Shown in pieces: positions 12,701 to 22,300 of a DNA stretch of 64,000 nucleotides. Under the pieces are notes generated by a model that worked only from the letters and a program-made list of their open reading frames with translations, made no database searches and was not told where the DNA came from. Position 1 is the stretch's first letter. Each line of letters starts with the position of its first letter. The position numbers were made by a program, and so were the translations under genes. Location: the NCBI GenBank assembly GCA_010279815.1, contig QEOQ01000426.1, positions 292,831 to 356,830 of the forward strand. Reading direction: 5' to 3'. The stretch is from Brachionus plicatilis (taxonomy: Eukaryota; Rotifera; Eurotatoria; Ploima; Brachionidae).

Positions 12701-15700
12701 TTGGATTAATTTTTTTAATCATCTTTTTTAAGTATCAATTTTTGATTACATTTTTGGCCACAGTTATTCTAAATGTTGACTATGGACTAGCAGTTGGTGT
12801 AGTTTACTACATATCAATGCACATCATCAGATCTATAGAACCATACTCGACAAGACTAGGAAATATACCAGGAACAGAGTTGTATAAAGATATAAAGATA
12901 TACAAACAGGTAATTACGAGACCATCAGGATTTTTTATAATTTTGCATTTTTAATTATTCAAATTTGGTTTTATACTGATTTTTTTTTTTAATTTTGGCA
13001 TTAAAAAATTTTTCATTATTCTATGAGGTGGAAAAACAATAAATTGATCATTAAAGAATATCTAAATATTAAAGAGTAATGTATGTTTTATTTTAAATCA
13101 AGTGAAAAAGAAAGGAAGTAAAGAAAAAGACATTAAATAAAAAAATTTTTTCACGGGTAAAAATATGTGCAAAAATCTTTACTGTTAGTCGTAAATCAAA
13201 AAAAGTTGCCATTTAAGAAAAGTTTACGAATTTTTAATATTTTTTTTTAATTATAAGGTTTTACCTTTAAAGTTAAATAAAATAAATATTAAAATTAAAT
13301 AAATAAATTGAAATTTTGCATGAAATGCATTTAAATATTAGGAATTTTTATTTAATTTTGGAAAATTTTTAATACAAAAACTTGTAAAATTTAACAATTT
13401 AATTTAAAAAATTTATTTTTTTCCGAAAAATCATTAGTTAAAAAATTTTTTTCATTTTTAATTGTTTTGATTTTAAATATCAATTTTATAAGGGAATTAT
13501 TTAGAGCTGTTTTTCAAATATTTAAAAATTTAATTGAAAACTTAAATTACAACAAATTACAAAAAAATTATTTAATAAAAATAAAATATCTTTTTATCTA
13601 AGGCTGAAGAAATTGACCAAATAAAAATTGTTCGAGTTCAATCTGAACTTCATGCTTCGAATTCAAAACGATTCTTAAACTTAATTTATCAATTGACAAA
13701 AACCAACCCTCAAGAATACTTGGCTATTTACAAGAAAAATGAGCAGATTAAAAAGAAAAAAATGAAGACAAACACTTCATTGCTGGATAAAGGAATAAAA
13801 TCGCCGTCTTTTGGACTTACAAAAAGAACTCATACAGTCGATGTTCAGATAGAAATGAATGATAAGGGAATTGCTGAAAATGATGAAACATTGTGTCCAT
13901 TACCAAATTTTAAGTACCTAATAATTGATTGCTCGCCCTTTATATTTATTGACTCAGTAGGCGCAAAAGCAATTAAAAAGGTATCTATTTTTTATTTATT
14001 TTTTTTCATAAATTAAACCAATTTTGCTAATTTTTTTATTTAAATTATTTTTTTAAAAAGTCTGATTGATAACATTTGTCAGTCAAAAAAAATTAAAATT
14101 ATTTTTTATTCAGAATTTAAAAAATTTTAATTGCCAATGTATTCTCCTAAAATTAGAATTTTAATATTAAATTTAGCTTAAATGAGTTAAAAAGTTGACA
14201 ATATTGAGATTCTAAAAATTTATCTGGTAGCTTTTGACAAAGGATTTCACATGAGAAAATATTTTGAAAAAATTCGATCCAGAGTATAAAAATTATCGGG
14301 TTTATTAAATTAAATCAAAAAAATTGTTAAATTTTGATCATAGTTATACATATTGAATGCAATCGACTAATCTCTTTATGCCTTAAAAAAATTAAAGAAT
14401 ATTATTGTTTAAAAGAAAATATTTCATAATATAATTTCTTAGTAGAGGCATATAAAAGAGTTATTCAAGGGGATTAATGGAATTTCACTTTTTTTTTGCC
14501 TAAAACTCACTCATTTACCCCTTCAATCTATATAATAACCACTTTAGGTATCTCTAATACGAAACTATATTATGAAATATTTTTTTCTTAAAAAATATTC
14601 TTTAGTTTTTTTAAAGGCATAAAAAGTTAGTCAATTGTATCTAGCAAAACTGTCTAATTAAATCATAAGCTAATATTTTGAAATCTTTTGGCAATGTAAA
14701 ATTAACCTTATCTTTGAGTAAAATACTAAATGCACCTAGACCTCATATTTTTTTAAAAAGGTAACATAAAAAAGAAGTTTAAGTTTTTTAAATTTTTTTT
14801 TCAAAAATTCCCGCATTTTAAATGTTATTCTCGCAAATTTTTCGCTTAGTAGGGATAAATTAATTAAATTCAATTAATTTAATAATTTAATAAAATTTTT
14901 TTAATGCAATAAGCTTTTTTGTTTCTTTTCGTTAAAATATTGTTGATTTTTTTATTAATCCTTATTGCTAAGATTAAAATGATTTTTTTGTTTTTACAGT
15001 TTATTAATAAGCTATCATTCAAAATTTTAAAATTCTTCTGGTTACAGTAAGAAAATTCCTTATCTTGATTTAGTGTTAAATTAGCATTAATTCATTTTAT
15101 TAGTTTAAAAATTAATCAAACATATTTTTAAGAAGAAACTTATACAACTTGTACAACTTTGAAAAAAGTTCTACAAATCTTTTTTGATGGTTTGGTACAT
15201 TTTTTACTAACAACTTATCGAAAATTCAACTTTATGATATAATTTTTATTTATTTTAAAGCTAGAATCAGCCTGATTTAAATTTGGAAAAAAATTGGGAA
15301 AGACCTTGTTCACTCTTAAAGCAAATTAAACTAAACTTTTTCTTTTTTTTTTACTTGCTAATTGAAAAAAATATCCTCCCTGAGTATCAGTGTGGCTTAA
15401 CCAAAACCAAAAATTGGTGAAATTTTTATTGATATTGAGAAGACCTTCGACAAAGTCGGGTATCTTGGTTCCCTCTATAAAATAGACAAGCTAAATATAC
15501 CAGACTATTTCGTTAAGTGGATAGAAAACTACTTAGTTGGTAAAAGCTTTGAGGTTAAGGTAGCTGACGATAACTCGACCAGCAGACAAATTTACACTGG
15601 AGTCCCTCAGGAAAGTGTTCTAGGTCCAACCTTATTTAACATTAATTTTAACGATACAACTGGCCTATTAGGCAAAGTTGACAAAGCTATTTTTGCTGAT

Positions 15701-16992
15701 GACCAGACCATTTGGCACTGTTCTAGTATTACAACATATATATCCATCAAATTTCAAAGAAGTTTGGACAAAATTTACCTGTAATGGCGACTAAATTTCA
15801 GTGCAATCTAAACTATTAGTATTTTATTTAACATAATTCTGTCTTTACCTGACATTCCATTACCTCTAGTTTTTTTAATCATTCCTAAAATCTCTTCTGA
15901 GGTAACAGGATCAATCTTAGCAGAATTTTGCCTAAAAAATAAGTTTCGTCTATGACAGAAATAAGTTTCGATATCTCTAGGTTGTCTGCAAAAAGTTCAG
16001 AGATTATCTTGGGATCATGATGTTAAATAAGTGAACTAAAGCTTTTCTTTAATTAAACAAAATAAATTTAATTATAAATTAACATTTTTATTTCCAATAA
16101 ATTAAATTTTATAATCAATTCCCTAAACCGGCGATAATAAATGGTCATAGGCTGTTTAATTTTTGATTTAAATTTGTCACTTCCAAAATAATATAATTTT
16201 TTCTTAAAATTTAAAAAAAATATTTCTTTAATTTAGATTAGAAATTTGTGTATAATTTTAAAATATTTAAAAAAAATGATTATAAAAATTTAAACATCAA
16301 AAATTGTCTTTTCATTCCTCTTCTTTTCCAATTCCTTTACCTTTTTATTTACTGTTCCTTGTGGAAAAAGAAAAATTAAAGGAGGAGGAAAGGAAAAATT
16401 TATGTAGGAATTTATAATGTGTACTGTAGTAACGATTGTCGCTTAGTGCCTTTCTGTTCGAATCAAATAATTCCTCACTATTTTTGATTTTTAAAAATTG
16501 GCTAGAAAATAAATTTATAATGAAAGTTTAATTAAAATTAATTAATTTAAATCAGAGTTGTTTAAAAGTCCGATAAAAAGTCCTAGTCACTAAAAAAAAA
16601 TTAAAGAAAAAAAAAATGTCCGGACTTGGACTCGACTTGAGACTTGTAACTTTTAAAAGACTCTGATATAGGAACGATTTATTAATTAAACATTTCTTAT
16701 TTATTTATTCATTTTTTTATTCTAATTTTTTTAGCTGATTTCAGAGTATAAAGAAATTGGAGTAATTGTTCTTCTTGCCGAATGCAATGGTAATCTTTTT
16801 TAAATTAAATAAATTTTTTGTTTATTACAATAAAATGTTTATTTTAAAGATCCTTTAATCGATCGACTAAAGCGAATAGAATCTGCAAGCCTTAATGAAA
16901 ATGGTGAAAAAGCTGGATTTTATGATGAGAAAATAATTTATCTATCAATTAATGATGCAGTTATTAGTGCGCTAAATGCGCTGAATTGTTAG
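9785..16992 (+). CDS. SLC26-family anion transporter (SulP), complete
   Basis: Ten exons: 9785-10463, 10515-10603, 10659-10788, 12024-12049, 12096-12178, 12236-12671, 12733-12909, 13603-13980, 16735-16789, 16850-16992. All introns are GT-AG and phases fit, giving 731 aa, a normal SLC26 length. Residues ~95-145 carry the SulP hallmark PPIYGLYTSFFPALIYFFLG, preceded by GIMQIPQGMGYAFLA. EPMINGFLTGSAIHV spans the first intron, and NQELLAYGTSNVFGSFF marks the second half of the membrane domain. A C-terminal STAS domain follows, with IIDCSPFIFIDSVGAKAIKK at the end of exon 8. SLC26 proteins exchange anions (sulfate, chloride, bicarbonate, oxalate) across the plasma membrane; the substrate cannot be told from sequence. 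The start is the first ATG of the open frame. The 26-nt exon 4 is a microexon. Intron 8 (2.75 kb) hosts several mobile fragments. An AATAAA-like signal lies near 17057. Confidence 0.93.
14354..14641. mobile_element. Palindromic MITE in SLC26 intron 8
   Basis: The whole element folds back: the left arm starts GAATGCAATCGACTAATCTC and the right arm ends ..AGTTAGTCAATTGTATC, with TTTATGCCTT/AAGGCATAAA and AATATTTCATAATATA pairing between arms of about 140 bp. No open frame. Confidence 0.65.
15355..15815 (+). pseudogene. LINE reverse transcriptase fragment (palm), sense to SLC26
   Basis: The translation shows RT motifs in order: IDIEKTFDKV (catalytic-Asp block A), then GVPQESVLGPTLFNI (block B, normally GVPQGSVLGP) and IFADDQTIW (the F-A-D-D catalytic pair). 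A frame change near 15415 joins a short upstream piece (EYQCGL). It lacks endonuclease and thumb and sits in SLC26 intron 8. It is a dead Jockey/CR1-like fragment. Confidence 0.8.
15830..16030 (-). pseudogene. LINE RT upstream fragment, opposite orientation
   Basis: The minus strand reads ISELFADNLEISKLISVI and, after a frame change, KIDPVTSEEILGMIKKTRGN then GMSGKDRIM. This is the region just upstream of the RT fingers in Jockey-type LINEs (usually ..EE(V/I)..xIKxxKxxKAPGxDxI). It abuts the sense fragment at 15355-15815 but points the other way, so the element was broken and inverted, or two insertions lie side by side. Confidence 0.6.
16553..16665. mobile_element. CAGAGTTG-family MITE, short copy
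   Basis: Ends CAGAGTTGTTTAAAAGTC and ..ACTTTTAAAAGACTCTG, with GTCCGGACTTGGACT in the middle, match the better-preserved copies at 32642-32979 and 44128-44209. No target duplication remains. It lies in SLC26 intron 8 about 70 bp before exon 9. Confidence 0.65.
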
Positions 16993-17223
16993 ATTCAGAC
17001 TTAAAAAAATTGAGCTGAATATTTTTGTATCACTTCAAATTAAGTTTTGATAAAAAATTAAATAAAAAATATTTTATTAAAAAATCAGTTTTTTTCTTGA
17101 AACAAATTATTAATTTAGTTAAGACAAAAAGCGATCTAGGTAACAATAATAATAAAATAATAGTGATGAAATCGAATTTTTTTTTTGTAAGAAAATTGAA
17201 ACTTGAATAAAAAATTATTCTGA

Positions 17224-17405
17224 ATAACTTGTTCGAATGAATTTTCATTCAAATTACTTATTCGGATGAATTTTCATTCAAATAACTTATTCGGATGAAT
17301 TTTCATTCAAATAACTTATTCGGATGAGTTTTCATTCAAATAACTTATTCGGATGAATTTTCATTCAAATAACTTATTCGGATGAGTTTTCATTCAAATA
17401 ACTTT
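17224..17405 (-). repeat. 29-bp minisatellite array, left arm (~6 units)
   Basis: Tandem units read AAATAACTTATTCGGATGAA then TTTTCATTC on the + strand. The unit contains an imperfect palindrome (GAATGAATTTTCATTC). Variation is mainly G/A in the GATGA(A/G)TTTT core. It is the reverse complement of the array at 17612-17900. Confidence 0.9.
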
Positions 17406-17611
17406 TTTTAAAATTTCTTTAAAAAAATCAGAGTTTTTTAAAAGTCCCAAAAAAAATTCTAAGTCATTATAGTTGTTTAAAAGTCGCAAGTCTCTAAAAA
17501 AAATAATTAGTTAAGAGTAAAATTTTAATAGCAAAGAAAAAAAGGAAGAGATTTTAAAGGAGAAAATTAATGCTTATAATTAATGCTTATATATGTACGA
17601 AGCGAATATTC

Positions 17612-17900
17612 GAATGAAAATTCATTCGAACAAGTTATTTGAATGAAAACTCATTCGAACAAGTTATTTGAATGAAAATTCATTCGAATAAGTTATTTGA
17701 ATGAAAACTCATTCGAACAAGTTATTTGAATGAAAATTCATCCGAATAAGTTATTTGAATGAAAACTCATTCGAATAAGTTATTTGAATGAAAATTCATT
17801 CGAATAAGTTATTTGAATAAAAACTCATTCGAACAAGTTATTTGAATGAAAATTCATCCGAATAAGTTATTTGAATGAAAACTCATCCGAAACTTCCTTT
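17612..17900 (+). repeat. 29-bp minisatellite array, right arm (~10 units)
   Basis: Units start every 29 bp from 17612: GAATGAAAATTCATTCGAAT then AAGTTATTT, alternating between AAAAT and AAAAC and between CATTCGAA and CATCCGAA. The near-regular alternation of ..AATTC.. and ..AACTC.. units suggests a 58-bp higher-order repeat. Units are directly adjacent with no unique spacers. Confidence 0.9.
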
Positions 17901-17989
17901 ATTTGAATATTGCGTCGAATAACCATATTCGATTTCATCACTATAAAATAATATAATCGAAGCCAGTTAGGCTTCAAAATTTAACATTG

Positions 17990-18275
17990 TTTCGCTGTAA
18001 TATATCTTAATTCAAATTAAAATTTTCATTAGCAAATTTCGATAACTTAATGTGGATTTTAACTTTGCCTTTAAAGTTTTTAGATTAAGATTTTGGAAGA
18101 ATCAATAAATAATCAATTAGAAAAATATTTTTTTTTTAAATTAAACATATCAAACATTTAATGTTTAATTAAAAAAAGAAATAAAATAAGTTTATTTCAA
18201 TTTTTTATTTAGATTTTAATTAATTAAGTTTTGATCATGTGATCATAATCATGAATTTCAAGTTGCCGAAAAAAA
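17990..18275. repeat. Dispersed AT-rich repeat, copy 2
   Basis: Homologous to 776-1000 (TTTAATTAAAAAAAGAAA, then TTAATTAAGTTTTGATCATG, then ATGAATTTCAAGTTGCC). It ends in a GATCAT..TTCAAGTTGCC terminus like the GGCAA-family elements. From about 18440 to 18610 follows another degenerate stretch with AAGTCAAGTGA words and ending ACAACTCTG. Confidence 0.5.
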
Positions 18276-18740
18276 GTTCCGATATTATTGAAAGTAGAAA
18301 AAATATTTAGTAAATATATAAAAATATTAAAGGAAATTTATGTGAAAAATTTGAAACATATATTCTCTTGACAAACAAAATCCCAATAATCAAAAATTTC
18401 AAAAAATTGATTGTTAAAAATATTAAAATAAGGAGACGTCTGGGTCATTTATCATCATCAGTTGTCAAAGACAAGTCAAGTGATTAGAATTGACTTTAAA
18501 TTAGAAAAAAAGTCATTTCAAAGATTTAAAAATTAAAAAAATTTAAACTCAGCTTCCTGACTTTACTTTGAATAAATTTAAATGACTTTTTTACTTTTGT
18601 ACAACTCTGGATCATGAACTTCAATTTTTCCCAAGGAGTAAGCTTTATTGTTTTTTCATTAATTTTTTATTTACTATGAATAAATTAATTGTCGAAAAAA
18701 AGTTTTTTTTTTTCAATTTCTTTCTACTTTTTCACAAAAA

Positions 18741-19210
18741 TGCCAATGCAGAGAAGATTTAGGTTTATCATGTCAATTGTATAATGCTCACCAAAGACAA
18801 GTAGTTATTGGAATTCGCAATGCCAATGCACTAATACAAGTGATTATTAGTCTTCGAGTGTAAATAGATGGGATGACTAAAAAAAAATTTTAATTTTTTT
18901 TAAATAAAAAATTTCTTAAATCCTAAAATTGGATATGGATCTTCTTGTCTTGCCAACTGTGATTGCAGAGAAAATTTGGGTTTAACATGTAGACCACATT
19001 CTTCAAATTCTTGTTTGGAATTTTATTCCAAGAATGAATGTGATTGTAGCAATGTCCAATACTGGAATGAATCGCAGTGCGGTAATATTCAAAGATTAAA
19101 AAATTAAAAAAAAAGTTTAATTTTTTTAAGTGTCAAATAAATCAATGGGTCAAAACTGCAGCAAACATTGTGAATGCTTCTCCTTGAATTTCCAAATTAC
19201 CTGTGAATAA
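18741..19210 (+). pseudogene. Second cysteine-rich module locus, degenerate
   Basis: Three pieces resemble the 1.5-8.5 kb gene. 18741-18850 reads CQCREDLGLSCQ and, in another frame, NSQCQCTNTSDY, so it is frameshifted. 18930-19081 reads GYGSSCLANCDCRENLGLTC and ends CDCSNVQYWNESQC with a GT donor. 19131-19210 opens after an AG and reads SMGQNCSKHCEC to a TAA at 19208. The last two join in the same phase-1 arrangement as the first gene. The frameshift and lack of a clean acceptor for the middle piece argue for a pseudogene or a poorly resolved gene. It ends 100 bp from the convergent P450. Confidence 0.55.
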
Positions 19211-19309
19211 AAATCCGGAAACTTTTTATTTATTTATTCGTCTTTTTGAAAATTTTAAGAAAATATAAAGTTTTTATTAAAAGTTTATAACTCAATAATA
19301 TTGATAAAT

Positions 19310-22300
19310 TTAAATATTTTTAACTTCAAGAATAGCCATTGTTCCACTTGCCGGATTGATGGTTGCATGCTGAACACCTTCAAAACTTTGGTTTGGGTCA
19401 AGTTTAAAGTCAAAATTTTGAATAAATTTAGCAAGACATATTTTTCCCTCGATCTTAATTAAAATAATTACAATTTTCATTTTCACAATTTTTTCACTTC
19501 TTACTATAGAAAAATTTTGGCCTATACAATTTCTAGGTCCGATACTAAACGGAAAGTAAGTGTAATTCTTTATTTTTCCTTCATTATTGTAAAATCTTTC
19601 CGGTTCAAATTTTTTGCAGTCCGGAAAAAATTCTTCCATTCGTCCACTTACATAAGAAGAAACCTTGAATTAATTTGAACCCTTAAATTTTGTCAAATAA
19701 ATCAGTTTAATTAGATTACTTGGATTTCACTTCCAACAGGTATATCATAGTCATATATTTTAAAAGGAATAGTTGACTGTCTATTAATTAGTGGCGTAAT
19801 TGACCATTTTCGCAGAGTTTCCTTGATCACACTCTCCAAGTATTTAAGTTTATTTAGATCATCACTATTTATGTGTTGTTTGCACCCTATGACTAAGTCA
19901 ACTTCATCTTTTAGCCTTTTTGGATCAGATTATTCAAGAGATAATCATAATTTTTCAAAAAATATACTTTTTAAGAACTTCGGGGTTTTGTCCTAGTTCT
20001 AGGATAGAAAATGCCAGCATGTTCGATGTGGTTTCTTGTCCTTAAATAGAAAATTCAGGATACATATTTTAAAAATAAATTGAATTTACCCGCAACAAAA
20101 AATGTCAAGAAATCGTCCACCAAGTCTTCTATATCAATGTTATCTGTTTCTTTTAGATAAAAATTATTCAAATTGTTAAATAAAATTTTTTCTTTAAATT
20201 ATTTTAAATTATTTCTAACAAGAATATTCATTTAAATGAAAATCTCAAAAAAAAATTCATTTTAGGGACATGAACCACCCCAAAATTAAATTTTTTTTGA
20301 CAATCATAGAACTGAAATAGTAATTAAACTTTAAGTATATTTTTAATTTTGAAAAATTGTCTGAATAATTTTGAAGCTTGACTAAAATTATTCTTGTCTA
20401 CAATTTTCACATTTTTCCATGATTTTTTTTAAGGACTAAATTAATATAATCTTGAACACTTAAATTTTATTCTACTGCAAACAAGAATAAAATTTACCAA
20501 AAAAAAATTCAAACTTGACATTTAAATTTTTTTGCATTGTTTTCCCATTATTTTTTTTAAATAAATTGAATATTACTAAAATTTACGTAAATTTTTGCAA
20601 ATATTTTTGGAAAATTTTGGCAATGTGAAATTTTTGTACAAAAATTACAGTACAAAAAAATAAAAGCTTTATAATTTTTTTTCTGATTGTGCAAAAATGG
20701 TTCTGCAAAAAGTACAATATTGTACAAATTTTGTACAAAAGAATTCCAAGCTCTGCAAAAACTCTGCAATTTATTGCATAGTTTAATCAAGGATTTTTTG
20801 ATGGTGTGCATTTTACAGAAAATTGCAGAGTTTTTGCAGAGCTTGGAATTCTTTTGTACAAATTTGTACAATATTGTACTTTTTGCAGAACCATTTTTGC
20901 ACAATCAGAAAAAAAATTATAAAGCTTTTATTTTTTTGTACTGTAATTTTTTTACAAAAATTTCACATTGCCGAAAATTTTTAGTGTTTTTATTCGAATG
21001 AAGGTTTTATTTCAATTTTCAAATTTTTGAAACGAAAATTTTTCCAAAAATATTTACAAAAATTAATTCTTGTTAGCAGTAGAATAAAATTAAAGTGTTT
21101 AAGATTATATTAGTTCAACATTTTTGTTTATACAATAATTTACGCAAAATAAGGTAAATTGATGATTTTTCACTTTTGTAAACTTGCCAAAATTTACTTT
21201 ATTTTACTTAAATTGTTTTAACAAAAAGTTGAACTTTAAATTATAATACTCATAATTTTTTTTGTTTAACAAAATTTTATTCTATTCAAATTTCTTTTGA
21301 TTTGAATATTTAATCTGAATAAATATTACATTATAAAGAAATTATTATCAAATATAACAACGTTATGTGATGATAACATTTTTTTATCTTATTTTAGTAG
21401 AAAACCAGGAAGGGTAAAATTAATTTATTTGAATCTTGGATTTTAGGGAATATTTGGAAAGTATGATGCACTTAGTTTTCTGATGGCAAATTGCTCACTG
21501 GTACAAATGTATTAGAAGGAGCTTTTAAATTAGAAGGAGTAATCAAACCAAATAAAAATTTAAATTATTAAAATTTTTAAATTCTTTTTAAAAGTTGATA
21601 TTGACTTGGAAAAAATTTTAAAAAATTTAAATCACATTTTTTTGATAACAAAGTCCACATGAACCTAAAATGGCATAACCCGGTGACCTTATGTTCGCGC
21701 AGATTAAAATTACAGCAATATTGACTTGAATTTGACGTTTTCGACCAGAAATTCATATTCTGCATAACCATAGAAAGCTAATTCTTTTAACCCGGCTAAA
21801 GAATGGCTACCGCTTCTCAAAGATTAGCACCAAAATAATTAGTTGTGTCCTTTTAGTTCTAAAAATATAATGATTAAGTAAACATATTTAATTATTATTG
21901 TACAGATTTTTAAAGCTCTTTTTCTAAGCTACAAAATGATGCATTCATTTGTTTTAAAAAAAAATAAGTTTTGACCATTAAAATTGACCGGAGCAAAAAT
22001 TTTTTGTGATTTTCACTATTTTTGTATCTAGTCTCTGGTTTACCCCTTAATTCAGATTTTTTCTGCAGAATCAGAATCTGGACAAAATTTTTGAGCTCAC
22101 ATTTTTTAATTTTTGACTTTTAAGTCCATAAATTTTGATCAAAAAGTGTAAATTTAAAAAAAAAAATTGAAATTTTTAATTTAATTAAATTTTCATATAT
22201 GTAGAATAAGAATTTCTGGTCGAAAACGTCAAATTCAGAAAGTGCTGTAGTTTTGACCTGTTCTAAACTAAAGTTACTAGTTTTTTTTCTTCGCTAAATG

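Larger units (their letters stand above)
17162..17942. mobile_element. TIR transposon with inverted minisatellite arms (MULE-like)
   Basis: AGTGATGAAATCGAAT begins at 17162 and its exact complement ATTCGATTTCATCACT ends at 17942. A perfect 10-bp direct repeat ATAAAATAAT flanks them (17152-17161, 17943-17952). The interior is two 29-bp tandem arrays in opposite orientation around a ~200-bp spacer. No transposase. A 9-11 bp duplication is typical of Mutator-like elements, so MULE derivation is my inference; the TIR is shorter than usual for that group. It lies just past the SLC26 stop codon. Confidence 0.8.

Noticed and set aside
17025..17248. Frames just downstream of SLC26 on both strands
   Set aside because: Low-complexity Lys/Phe/Asn translation of A/T-rich 3' flank.
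17224..17900. CRISPR-like array
   Set aside because: Repeats are directly adjacent without unique spacers, the two blocks are inverted, and the DNA is eukaryotic; it is a minisatellite within a transposon.
20557..21001. Paired ~100-aa frames on both strands (MCKNGSAKSTILYKF..)
   Set aside because: The two proteins are almost the same because the DNA is a palindrome; it is a MITE, not a gene.
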